DNA of 32,284 nucleotides from Spirochaetaceae bacterium (GTDB lineage: Bacteria > Spirochaetota > Spirochaetia > DSM-27196 > SLST01), in the NCBI GenBank assembly GCA_007694025.1, contig RECL01000357.1, forward strand, positions 1-32,284. The letters are read 5' to 3'. Position numbers and translations under genes: made by a program. Positions 6,579 to 13,721 of this stretch are shown one piece after another. Numbering within the stretch: the first letter of the stretch is position 1; the number at the start of each line of letters is the position of its first letter. The notes beneath the pieces were generated by a model. The model worked only from the letters and a program-made list of their open reading frames with translations, had not been told where the DNA came from and searched no databases.

Positions 6579-6695
6579 TGGGGACCAGCAGAACCTATCT
6601 TGATCGGCTGCTCGATCCGGACAATCCGTCGGTGACGCTGCTTACTCTGCAATCTGCGGCGCTCTCCCTCGGCAGGAAGCTGAAGGTCAGATCGC
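6575..6695 (+). pseudogene. C-terminal fragment of an XRE-family antitoxin
   Basis: The reading MGTSRTYLDRLLDPDNPSVT, then LLTLQSAALSLGRKLKV, is the second half of a small XRE helix-turn-helix antitoxin (family pattern: TSR..LDRLLDP.N.SVTL.TL..AA..LGR.L). The first helices and the partner toxin are missing. After KLKV the frame runs into a fragment of an esterase gene on the other strand, so the junction is abrupt. Confidence 0.6.
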
Positions 6696-6701
6696 ACAGT
6701 C

Positions 6702-6800
6702 CGCGCGGTCGGTCACGTTCATCGTCTCGAGGTAGCTCGAGCGTCTCGAAGACACGGTCGATCTGGTCGGGGTGCTCGCGCAGACAGTCGATCACCGCCA
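6702..6800 (-). pseudogene. Duplicate fragment of an acetylxylan esterase gene
   Basis: About 97 bases closely match 11138-11234 in the acetylxylan esterase gene, same orientation. The minus strand reads CLREHPDQIDRVFETL, matching YLREHPDQIDRVFETL of the intact gene. A one-base shift follows before the equivalent of SYFDTMNMADR. It is a stray copy of the esterase's middle, squeezed between the XRE fragment and cutC. Confidence 0.7.
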
Positions 6801-6823
6801 TGCCCAGCCGCGTCGGACGGTGA

Positions 6824-7564
6824 TCAGCCGTCGGATGACCGTCCACGAATTGCCGCTATGTGCTCTGCGTCGGCTATACTGTAACCGGATTCGCTCGGGT
6901 AGAGCGCGCCGCCGAAGTGAATCGCCGTGTTCCCGCTTGCCGACCGATCCTCGACCGCTCGTCGCGGTGAGACGTGAATCGATTCGCAGCCTGTTTTTTC
7001 GACGATGAGACTGTAATTTCCGACGTTGATTCCTCCGCCGGGCAGGATCTCGATTCGTCCGCGCGCGTGCTCGATCATGCGCGTCAGCATATCGATGCCA
7101 TCGGCCGCGCGCGCAGCCTGGCCACTCGTGAGTACCCGGTCGAATCCCAGATCGATCAAGGCTTCGATCGCGTCAAACGCGTCCGGAACGACGTCGATCG
7201 CCCGGTGGAAAACCTTCTCGGCACCGGCGCAACGTTCGATCAACTCGCGGCATTTGCGGACATCGATCGTGCCGTCGTCCCGGAGAACGCCGAACACGAT
7301 ACCGTCGCTACCGCGTTCCACGTAGAACTCGATGTCGCGGCGCATCACGTCGATATCGGTATCCGAGTACGAGAATCCCCCGTGCCGTGGGCGGATCATC
7401 GTGACTACCGGCAATTCCGTTGCGCACTTCACGGCGGCGAAGCAACCCAGGGTTGGTGTCAGCCCGCCGAGAAAAAGTGCAGAGTTCAGTTCGATCCGGT
7501 CCGCTCCTCCGGCCTGTGCGCCGATCGCGTCGTCGACCGATCCGCAGCACACCTCGATTTTCAT
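6824..7564 (-). CDS. cutC: CutC-family TIM-barrel protein
   Basis: A 246-residue protein of the CutC family. Classic features are the start MKIEVCCGSVDDAIGAQAGG, then ADRIELNSALFLGGLTPT, the VVTMIRPRHGGFSYSD strand, FHRAIDVVPD, RVLTSGQAARAADG, and EILPGGGINVGN. Length is normal. The family was first linked to copper tolerance in E. coli, but that role is doubtful and the true reaction is unknown. I chose the ATG at 7564, which has GGAGGGAGG just upstream; the ORF track start adds 15 unsupported residues. It lies 25 bases downstream of the fucosidase stop on the same strand, so the two form an operon, and a link to sugar metabolism is plausible. Confidence 0.9.
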   Translation of the reverse strand: MKIEVCCGSVDDAIGAQAGGADRIELNSALFLGGLTPTLGCFAAVKCATELPVVTMIRPRHGGFSYSDTDIDVMRRDIEFYVERGSDGIVFGVLRDDGTIDVRKCRELIERCAGAEKVFHRAIDVVPDAFDAIEALIDLGFDRVLTSGQAARAADGIDMLTRMIEHARGRIEILPGGGINVGNYSLIVEKTGCESIHVSPRRAVEDRSASGNTAIHFGGALYPSESGYSIADAEHIAAIRGRSSDG

Positions 7565-7589
7565 CCTCCCTCCTTTTGCGCGCGGCGGG

Positions 7590-8957
7590 TCAGGCGGTCT
7601 CGATAGCAATCACCGTCGCGATCGGATCAGGAGCGATCGATGGTCCGTGCACGGTATCGCCGGCTGCCGAGATGTCGAGTTTCTCACCCGACGCAAGCAA
7701 CGTCGCGGTTCGCGCCGTCAACCCTGGAAGTCTGATTCTCCCATCGGTCGGCCACTCGAACACGTGAAGATAGACGACACCGTTCTTCGTGGTTGTACGG
7801 CACCACGGCGCGTCCTGCACCGGTCCTGCCGTCGTGCCGTACACCGCCTCGCCGTTTAATTCGAGCCATGCACCCATATCCTCCAACCGTTTGACACTCG
7901 GCTGCGGGATAGTTCCTTCTGCCGTCGGTCCGACGTTCAGCAGGTAGTTTCCACCTTTGCTCGCGATATCGATGAGTTTCCGAATCAGATCCTCGGACGA
8001 TTTCCAGTTGTGGTCGTTCGTCTTGAATCCCCACGTGTCGTTGATCGTCGCCGGCGTTTCCCAGTCGAGTTCGACCTTGCCGCCGGGGATCTTGTTGTCG
8101 CCGGCCGACGCGTAGTCGCCGAGCCCGTTGCCCAACCGGCCGCACACCAGACAGTCGGGTTGCAGTTTGTACACCGCGTCAAGCAGATCCTGGCTCTGTT
8201 GTTGCGTGATGCTTTTCGGAGTGTCGAACCAGATCAACCCGACCGGGCCGTACTGCGTCAGGAGTTCCTCAAGTTGAGGGATGACAAAGTCATGAATGTA
8301 CGCGTCGAAGTCCTCTTTTGTTGCGTCGAAGTCCCAGTAGTTTCCGTCGCCGCCGGGGTGGTGCCAGTCCTGCGTCTGCGAGTAGTAGAACCCCATCTTG
8401 ATGCCTTGTCTTTGACACTCTTCGGCCAATTCCTTCACGACGTCGCGTTTGAACGGAGTCGAGTCGACAATGTTGTACTCCGTGTGCCGTGACTTGAACA
8501 GGCAGAACCCGTCGTGGTGTTTCGTCGTGAGCACAAGGTACCTCTGACCGGCGCGTTTCGCGAGTCCAACCCACTCGGCGGCGTTGAATTTGACCGGGTT
8601 AAAATCGGCCGCGAGCTTCTCGTACTCCGAAACTGGAATCTCGGCGCGATACATGATCCACTCGCCGATTCCGGGGATTTCGCGTCCTTGCCATGTTCCC
8701 GCAGGGATCGCGTACAGACCCCAGTGGATGAACATGCCGAACGTGGCTTCGCGCCACCAGTCCAGGCGTGGATCGCTGCGCGCTCCTTCGCGTTGGCTCC
8801 GCGCCGGGTCGATCGCGGGTCGCTCAGTGTTGAAGCTGCCGAACGTGTGGCTCAGCATCAGCGTGACGGCGTCCGACGTGCTCATGTTGTGCTCTCTCGC
8901 GTGTTTCTCAAGGCGCGCGAGAATACCGTCCGGAATCGTTACCGTCAGATCTTTCAT
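7590..8957 (-). CDS. GH29 alpha-L-fucosidase with an N-terminal ribbon-helix-helix domain
   Basis: A 455-residue protein. Residues 60-455 are a GH29 fucosidase: WWREATFGMFIHWGLYAIPA, GEWIMYRAEIPVSEY, LTTKHHDGFCLFKS, GFYYSQTQDWHHP, the nucleophile strand GLIWFDTP (Asp245), and GGNYLLNVGPTAEG. It should release alpha-linked L-fucose. I see no signal peptide, so the enzyme is probably cytosolic. Residues 1-40 (MKDLTVTIPDGILARLEKHA, then STSDAVTLMLSHTF) read as a CopG/Arc ribbon-helix-helix, which I do not expect on a glycosidase. The start is well supported: GGAGGAG lies eight bases before the ATG, in frame with the whole ORF. The RHH part may help the protein oligomerise or bind DNA. Operon with cutC. 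Confidence 0.87.
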   Translation of the reverse strand: MKDLTVTIPDGILARLEKHAREHNMSTSDAVTLMLSHTFGSFNTERPAIDPARSQREGARSDPRLDWWREATFGMFIHWGLYAIPAGTWQGREIPGIGEWIMYRAEIPVSEYEKLAADFNPVKFNAAEWVGLAKRAGQRYLVLTTKHHDGFCLFKSRHTEYNIVDSTPFKRDVVKELAEECQRQGIKMGFYYSQTQDWHHPGGDGNYWDFDATKEDFDAYIHDFVIPQLEELLTQYGPVGLIWFDTPKSITQQQSQDLLDAVYKLQPDCLVCGRLGNGLGDYASAGDNKIPGGKVELDWETPATINDTWGFKTNDHNWKSSEDLIRKLIDIASKGGNYLLNVGPTAEGTIPQPSVKRLEDMGAWLELNGEAVYGTTAGPVQDAPWCRTTTKNGVVYLHVFEWPTDGRIRLPGLTARTATLLASGEKLDISAAGDTVHGPSIAPDPIATVIAIETA

Positions 8958-9272
8958 GATCCGTCTCCTCCGTTTCCTGCCGTGGCACTGACCTACCCCG
9001 GTTTATCCGGAGACCCTTCAGTTGAGTCCAACCGCTATAGCCGGGGCGTCCACAGTATCGCGGTATGCGCGCTCGAGTTCAACCGGAAGGAAAGGCGGGT
9101 TGGTCCCGGGAGTCTGCAGACTCCGGGCTCCCCGCATAGGAGTGCGGATCTCGCCATCCTTGTGATGGAGAGGAATCTGATGCCACGAGCGAGGATTCGC
9201 ATGAACAGAATACGAGAGATCATTCGGCCGCACGAGACGTCCGGGCTCTCCATACGCCAGATTTCGAAGGCG
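8958..9272. other. Intergenic region with a 16-base palindrome
   Basis: About 315 bases between the fucosidase start and the RelE stop; I see no convincing gene. GGAGTCTGCAGACTCC (9109-9124) is a perfect palindrome. Upstream of the fucosidase on the minus strand, TTGGAC and GATAAA lie 18 bases apart, a weak promoter candidate; CCGG-TTTAT-CCGG overlaps it and could be an operator. Confidence 0.4.
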
Positions 9273-9518
9273 TTAGACATCCTTACGATTGCCGATTCTG
9301 AGGATAAGAATGTCAGAGTCCGACAGGACATAGATCACCCTGTTGTCACCGACGCGGTACGTACGAAGCCCGGCAACCTGACCCTTGAGCACGAAATTGG
9401 ATTCAGGCTGCTTGATCAGATCTTCCTCAATGAGCTCAAGAACTCGTCTCGCCTCAGGCATCGATGGCCTCTTGAGGTCGCGGCGGACCGACTTCTTGTA
9501 GACAATGTTATAGGCCAA
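9273..9518 (-). CDS. RelE/ParE-superfamily toxin
   Basis: An 81-residue toxin. AYNIVYKKSVRRDLKRPSMP, LELIEEDLIKQPES, VLKGQVAGLRTYRVGDNRVI and ILILRIGNRKDV match the RelE fold: N-terminal strand, two helices, and the LKG...G.R.YRVGD.RVIY core. It is expected to cut ribosome-bound mRNA. The start is a TTG at 9518 inside the last codons of the RHH antitoxin gene, giving an 11-base overlap, so translation is likely coupled. Length is normal; the module appears intact. Confidence 0.88.
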   Translation of the reverse strand: MAYNIVYKKSVRRDLKRPSMPEARRVLELIEEDLIKQPESNFVLKGQVAGLRTYRVGDNRVIYVLSDSDILILRIGNRKDV

Positions 9519-9726
9519 GAGGCTCTCTCATCTCGTTGGCGGAAACAACCTCATCTCCCTTGTCATGAAGTCGGTCAAGCGCGATCTGGAAATCCGCGAA
9601 ATTCTCGATATAGGACTCCAGGGCCTTCTGAATGATGAACGAGCGAGGTCTTTCGGTCTCTTTGGCAATACTATCGAGTTGGCTGGCAAGCTGCTTCGGA
9701 AGTCGTATCGATATCGCCGTATTCAT
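9508..9726 (-). CDS. RelB-like ribbon-helix-helix antitoxin
   Basis: A 72-residue antitoxin. The N-terminal MNTAISIRLPKQLASQLDSI and TERPRSFIIQKALESYIENF form a ribbon-helix-helix DNA-binding domain; the charged tail (DRLHDKGDEVVSANEMREPL) would bind the RelE toxin that follows. I chose the ATG at 9726, with AGGAGAC just upstream, instead of the ORF track start, which adds 24 residues from the regulatory region. It probably represses its own promoter. Confidence 0.87.
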   Translation of the reverse strand: MNTAISIRLPKQLASQLDSIAKETERPRSFIIQKALESYIENFADFQIALDRLHDKGDEVVSANEMREPLGL

Positions 9727-9762
9727 CGCTTGTCTCCTGTCACCTATGGGTAACAGCGTGTG

Positions 9763-9783
9763 CAGACGTGTCTGGATTGTCAA
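9763..9783 (-). promoter_or_regulatory. Candidate relB promoter/operator
   Basis: On the minus strand a perfect TTGACA (9778-9783) lies next to the inverted repeat CAGAC-AC-GTCTG (9763-9774). No good -10 is visible at the usual distance. I see nothing recognisable in the remaining 215 bases up to the AbiEi operator. Confidence 0.35.
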
Positions 9784-9999
9784 GCAGATTCCCGACACTC
9801 CCCATGTTCCGCCGGGTTCCAGGACTGGCGATTGAGAACTGAATGGCGTCGTAGCACGTGCATCCCACGCATCTGCTCATCCTCGAGAGACGTAACGCAA
9901 ACGGCGCAAGTTCACCGAAGACCCGTAGGACTCTGAGAGGGGAGTACGGAACCGCAGAAACCATGGACGACGCAACAACCTCCGGGAATCGCTGAATAA

Positions 10000-10031
10000 C
10001 TGACACGAATATGGTATCATTATTGTGTCAG
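10000..10031. promoter_or_regulatory. Candidate abiEi operator around a -10 element
   Basis: CTGACAC (10000-10006) and GTGTCAG (10025-10031) form an inverted repeat around TATCAT (10015-10020), a likely -10. AbiEi proteins repress their own promoters by binding inverted repeats of this kind. Confidence 0.5.
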
Positions 10032-10045
10032 GAAAGTGGTGGAAG

Positions 10046-10663
10046 ATGAGTCAGCAAAGCGTTGATCAGAAAGTAATTAAGACCATCCGTGGACACGGAC
10101 GTGGATGGGTCTTCACGCCCAGGCACCTCGCGTCGCTCGGGAGTCGTAACGCCGTAGCCTCTGCGCTCAAACGCTACAAACAAGCAGGGGCCATCATTGC
10201 CCTTGCGCGCGGGCTATACTACTATCCGCGGACAGATCCGGAGCTCGGACAGCTCGAAGCGTCGAACGATCAGATCGCCCGTGCGCTCGCCGGTAGGGAC
10301 GCCATTCGGTTGCAGCCTGCCGGAGCCTATGCTGCCAACCTGCTGGGACTCTCGGATCAGGTCCCCGCAACGGTCGTGTATCTCACCGACGGCAGGTCCC
10401 GGGACGTTCCCGTCGGGAACAGGCGCATCATCCTGAAGAGAACCTCGCCGCGCGCTATGGCAACCGCAGGAAGAACCAGTGGACTGGTGATTCAAGCGTT
10501 GCGCCACCTCGGGAAGGATCGGGTCAGTGAAGATACGGTTTCCCGAATTCGGGAACGACTGACCGACCTCGAGCGTGGACAGCTGGAGAGAGACATCCCG
10601 TACGCATCAGCGTGGATCGCGGAGATCATGCGTGCACTGTCGGTCGATGGTCGCACCACATGA
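10046..10663 (+). CDS. AbiEi-family antitoxin/regulator (type IV TA)
   Basis: A 205-residue protein of the AbiEi/DUF6088 group. The N-terminal winged helix is visible (GRGWVFTPRHLASLGSRNAV, then ALKRYKQAGAIIALARGLYY), followed by the C-terminal effector domain (RLQPAGAYAANLLGLSDQVP and VVYLTDGRSRDVPVGNRRII). It should repress its own operon and counter the AbiEii nucleotidyltransferase. I chose the ATG at 10046, which follows GGTGGAAG; the upstream GTG (10025) is only four bases after the -10. The stop overlaps the abiEii start (ATGA). The partner toxin is truncated, so this antitoxin has nothing intact to neutralise here. Confidence 0.85.
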   Translation: MSQQSVDQKVIKTIRGHGRGWVFTPRHLASLGSRNAVASALKRYKQAGAIIALARGLYYYPRTDPELGQLEASNDQIARALAGRDAIRLQPAGAYAANLLGLSDQVPATVVYLTDGRSRDVPVGNRRIILKRTSPRAMATAGRTSGLVIQALRHLGKDRVSEDTVSRIRERLTDLERGQLERDIPYASAWIAEIMRALSVDGRTT

Positions 10664-10866
10664 GGCACTTCCTTTCTCTGAGCGATGAGCGCCGACGCCT
10701 CATTTTCGAGCAGGGCGCGGCTCGGTTGAACCTTGCGGAGATCGCGATCGAGAAAGACTTCTGGGTGTGCCTGATGCTGCGGGCCCTGTTTCAGCTTCCC
10801 GATTGGGGGCCCAGCTTCACGTTCAAAGGTGGAACATCCCTGTCCAAGGGAAACCGGGGGGAGTAG
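10660..10866 (+). pseudogene. Truncated AbiEii-type nucleotidyltransferase toxin
   Basis: The first 64 residues (SLSDERRRLIFEQGAARLNL, then IAIEKDFWVCLMLRALFQLP and FTFKGGTSLSKG) match the AbiEii toxin N-terminus, including the FKGGTSLSK motif that precedes the catalytic acidic residues. The frame then leaves homology and stops after NRGE. The S-x-D-x-D metal-binding acids and about 200 further residues are missing, so the toxin is dead. The break lies about 80 bases from the convergent esterase gene's stop. Confidence 0.8.
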
Positions 10867-10945
10867 ATCGCCAGGACCTTTCGCGAACCGATGTGCGTTG
10901 CCCCATACCGCTCGTCCAAAAACACAGGAGTGCCGGCGACCCGCT

Positions 10946-11944
10946 TCACCCGCCCAGCACCCTCTCGGCCAGGAAGCGGATCTGTCGCTCGCGCTGTTCG
11001 GACGCGCCGTCGCCGTGGCCGCAGAAGGGGTAGATCGTTATCTCCTTCTCTGCTGTGATCCGGTTATACGTTGCGAAATAGCACTCGGGCGGGCAGACGA
11101 TGTCGTCCAGAGCGACCGACGCGATCGTCGTGGTCGTGATGCGGTCGGCCATGTTCATCGTGTCAAAGTAGCTCAGAGTCTCGAAGACGCGGTCGATCTG
11201 GTCGGGGTGCTCGCGCAGATAATCGTTCACCGCCGCAAAGGCGCCGGTGCCCGAGTAGGCGGCGACCTTGATCTCCGATCGCCGTTCAATGTTGCTGTTG
11301 CTCGGCACGTCGACGAGCGCCACGCACGGCCGATGGTCCATCGCGCTCACCGCGCTCGCGATGCCGCCGCCCTGGCTGCGCCCCGCGATCACGATACGCT
11401 CTGGGTCGATCCACGACTGCTCCAGCAAGAGGTCGATCGCCTTCACGCTGTCCAGGTAGACCGCGCCGTAGTAGTACTCGTACCGGTCGAGCAACCCCTT
11501 CGTCGCGACGTTCGTCGCGGACCCCGAGCTGTAGCGCGCTGCGTTGCCCGTTGACCCGCGCTGGTCACGCACGTCTACCGAAAGCACCGCCATACCCAGC
11601 TGCGTCCACGCGGCAAAATCGGCCGGCCGCCCGCGCGAGCCGCCGAAGCCGTGATAATGCACCAGGCACGGAAGCCGCTCGGGAAGGTCGTCGACCATCG
11701 CCCCCGCGACCGGCCTGATCAGCCAGCCGTGGATGCGCGTGCCGTCAAAGCCGTCGTATGCGACATCGAGCACCCCCAGCCGGCGATTCGGGTAGTCGAC
11801 CGGGTCAAGCGTCGGCGCCAGAGGTACCACCCGGGAGCGCTCCATCATCTCCTCCCAGAACGCGTCGAAGTCGGGCCGACGCGTGAGCTCCGGCAGGTAG
11901 GCATGGAGCTCGGCGCTCCGTCGATCCAGGTACGACACGGGCAT
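10946..11944 (-). CDS. Acetylxylan esterase (CE7, AXE1 family)
   Basis: A 332-residue CE7 esterase that removes acetyl groups from xylan fragments and related substrates. The family hallmarks are present: GFDGTRIHGWLIRPVAG, CLVHYHGFGGSRGRPAD, SVDVRDQRGS, a nucleophile elbow GRSQGG (Ser190), ASVALDDIVCPPECY (catalytic Asp) and YPFCGHGDG (catalytic His). No signal peptide, as usual for CE7. The ATG at 11944 has GGAGGAAC directly upstream; the ORF track start adds eight unsupported residues. A 97-base stray copy of part of this gene is present at 6702-6800. Confidence 0.92.
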   Translation of the reverse strand: MPVSYLDRRSAELHAYLPELTRRPDFDAFWEEMMERSRVVPLAPTLDPVDYPNRRLGVLDVAYDGFDGTRIHGWLIRPVAGAMVDDLPERLPCLVHYHGFGGSRGRPADFAAWTQLGMAVLSVDVRDQRGSTGNAARYSSGSATNVATKGLLDRYEYYYGAVYLDSVKAIDLLLEQSWIDPERIVIAGRSQGGGIASAVSAMDHRPCVALVDVPSNSNIERRSEIKVAAYSGTGAFAAVNDYLREHPDQIDRVFETLSYFDTMNMADRITTTTIASVALDDIVCPPECYFATYNRITAEKEITIYPFCGHGDGASEQRERQIRFLAERVLGG

Positions 11945-12071
11945 GGGTTCCTCCGGCTGCCCGACCACTCTACCCGGCCAGGTCCAGAAGCGCCAGCCCG
12001 CGCGGGCGCCTGCGATTCACGGTTGATTAGCGATACGACGTGCTCGGCGTCGTCCCGGCGCCACGGTCCTG

Positions 12072-12100
12072 TTGCCTTAGTCCGTTGATTAGTCTACATT
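12072..12100 (+). promoter_or_regulatory. Predicted leaderless promoter of phd-vapC
   Basis: TTGCCT and TACATT are 17 bases apart, and the -10 ends six bases before the antitoxin ATG. No Shine-Dalgarno is present between them. The predicted RNA start coincides with the start codon. Confidence 0.55.
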
Positions 12101-12106
12101 GGCTTC

Positions 12107-12331
12107 ATGCAGGTCAACATGCACCAGGCAAAGACGCACTTCTCGCGCCTCGTCGAGCGAGCGCTCGCCGGCGAACGGGTCGTGATCGCCCGTGATGGCG
12201 TGCCGCTCGTCACCCTCGAACCGCTTCGTCCGGTGGAGCCCCGGACCCCCGGGCTATCGCGCGGCAAGGGCCGCGTCGCCGATGACTTCGACGCGCCGCT
12301 CGATGAGGAGACGCTACGGGAGTTCGAGTGA
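12107..12331 (+). CDS. Phd/VapB-type antitoxin
   Basis: A 74-residue Phd-fold antitoxin (MQVNMHQAKTHFSRLVERAL, AGERVVIARDGVPLVTLEPL) with a disordered toxin-binding tail ending DDFDAPLDEETLREFE, the typical closing motif of VapB partners of this PIN subgroup. It pairs with the VapC that follows through a four-base GTGA overlap. The ATG is six bases from a -10 element, so the message is probably leaderless. Confidence 0.9.
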   Translation: MQVNMHQAKTHFSRLVERALAGERVVIARDGVPLVTLEPLRPVEPRTPGLSRGKGRVADDFDAPLDEETLREFE

Positions 12332-12726
12332 ACGCGTACCTGCTCGATACGCACACCTTTCTCTGGTGGTCGCTCGAGCCCGACAAGCTGCCCGGTACGG
12401 TGCAACGGATGCTCTCGGATCCCGCGGCCAGGGTGGTCTTCAGCGTAGTCTCAACCTGGGAGGCGCAGATCAAGGCAGGACTCGGGAAGCTCGAGATCTC
12501 CGATCCGCTCCAGGCGATCGTAGAACGCGAGCTCGTTCGTAACCGGTGGGAGGTGCTGCCGGTCCACCTCAGGCACACGTGGGCGCTCGCCGACCTGCCA
12601 CCGCTCCACCGCGATCCGTTCGACCGCCTGCTGATCGCGCAGGCGAAGAGCGAATCGCTCGCACTTGTCACCGCCGACCCGCTGATCCGCGAGTACCCAG
12701 GCGTCGCGACGATCTGGGACGGCTGA
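12328..12726 (+). CDS. PIN-domain toxin (VapC family)
   Basis: A 132-residue PIN ribonuclease. Metal-binding acids are visible: Asp7 in YLLDTHTFLWW, Glu in VSTWEAQIKAGLGKL, Asp in HRDPFDRLLIAQA and the last Asp in ALVTADPLIREY. Length is normal and the module looks intact. The start is GTG at 12328, overlapping the antitoxin stop. It belongs to the LLDTH...W subgroup and is clearly different from the PIN toxin at 1588-1977. Confidence 0.92.
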   Translation: MNAYLLDTHTFLWWSLEPDKLPGTVQRMLSDPAARVVFSVVSTWEAQIKAGLGKLEISDPLQAIVERELVRNRWEVLPVHLRHTWALADLPPLHRDPFDRLLIAQAKSESLALVTADPLIREYPGVATIWDG

Positions 12727-12786
12727 CCCCGGGGTCGTCATCGCGTGCTCTTGTCGGACTCGACCAGCTGTCCGGCCACCTATTGG

Positions 12787-12815
12787 TTGCACCGCGAGAT
12801 GACTTCTCCTACTAT
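12787..12815 (+). promoter_or_regulatory. Predicted promoter of the AKR-like gene
   Basis: TTGCAC and TACTAT lie 17 bases apart, about 25 bases before the ATG at 12841. Confidence 0.35.
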
Positions 12816-12840
12816 TCAGGCCACAAGAGGCGAGGGGAAG

Positions 12841-13683
12841 ATGCAGAACACAACGTTTCCACGGACAAAGATCGGCGAGCTATCGGTCTCGCGTATGATC
12901 ATGGGCACGAACAACATAATGGGCGGATCGCATCGCACCAAAGCGCGCGACCGACACATCAAAGAGATCAATAACAACCGGAAGGCCGTTGCTGAAATCT
13001 GCGAATCGTACCTCTCGTACGGCGTCGATACGATCATCGGGTGTCTCGTGAAGAGCGATTTCGCGATGAACGGGATTCGTGACGCCGAGCAGAATACGGG
13101 CAAGAAGATAACCGTGATCGAGCTCGGCGTGTTCGATACCGCCGACACGCATCAGGCGCGAACGGAGGCTGGTCTGTTCATGCGCAGCTGCGCCGCGGCG
13201 GGGATCGACATCTGCATGCCGCTGCACTACGTCGTCGAGAAACTCGTGAACAAGGCCGAGCGGCGCATCGATCGGATCGAGGACTATCTCGCGATGATCC
13301 GCGAGCACGGGATGACGCCCGGTCTCTCGGCGCACATGCCCGAGATCATCGAGTACGCCGACTCAAACGAGTACGACGTCGAGTCGTACATCCAGATCTA
13401 TAACGCGTCGGGCTTTCTGATGCAGATGGAAGTGGAAACGGTGCACCGGATTATCTGGGACGCGAAAAAACCGGTTCTCACGATCAAACCGCTCGCGGCG
13501 GGCCACCTGAACCCGTTCGTTGGGCTGACGTTCGTCTGGAACTCGATCCGGTCGCAAGACATGGTCGCAATCGGGTGCATGACGCCTGACGAAGTCCACG
13601 AGGTCGTAGAGTACTCGCTCGCCGCGATCGAGCACCGCAGGCCGGTAGTCCAAGGGCGATCGCACCAGTACGCCAAGGTCTGA
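12841..13683 (+). CDS. Aldo/keto-reductase-like TIM-barrel protein, function unknown
   Basis: A 280-residue soluble protein. The beginning (TKIGELSVSRMIMGTNNIMG) and end (KPVLTIKPLAAGHL, then AIGCMTPDEVHEVVEYSLAA) resemble the first and last strands of an aldo/keto-reductase barrel. The middle differs: I cannot place the usual Asp-Tyr-Lys-His catalytic set, and segments such as VDTIIGCLVKSDFAMNG and CMPLHYVVEKLVNKAERRID are unfamiliar. The ATG at 12841 has GAGGGGAAG in front; the ORF track's earlier start lies upstream of the promoter. It converges with the glycyl radical activase operon, so no shared transcription is implied. Confidence 0.55.
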   Translation: MQNTTFPRTKIGELSVSRMIMGTNNIMGGSHRTKARDRHIKEINNNRKAVAEICESYLSYGVDTIIGCLVKSDFAMNGIRDAEQNTGKKITVIELGVFDTADTHQARTEAGLFMRSCAAAGIDICMPLHYVVEKLVNKAERRIDRIEDYLAMIREHGMTPGLSAHMPEIIEYADSNEYDVESYIQIYNASGFLMQMEVETVHRIIWDAKKPVLTIKPLAAGHLNPFVGLTFVWNSIRSQDMVAIGCMTPDEVHEVVEYSLAAIEHRRPVVQGRSHQYAKV

Positions 13684-13721
13684 ATCGGGCGCGGCACGCT
13701 CCGTGCTCGAAGTCTTCGCAG

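Noticed and set aside
9740-10006. 88-residue minus-strand ORF upstream of relB
   Set aside because: No family resemblance, overlaps the predicted relB control region, and no ribosome binding site is visible.
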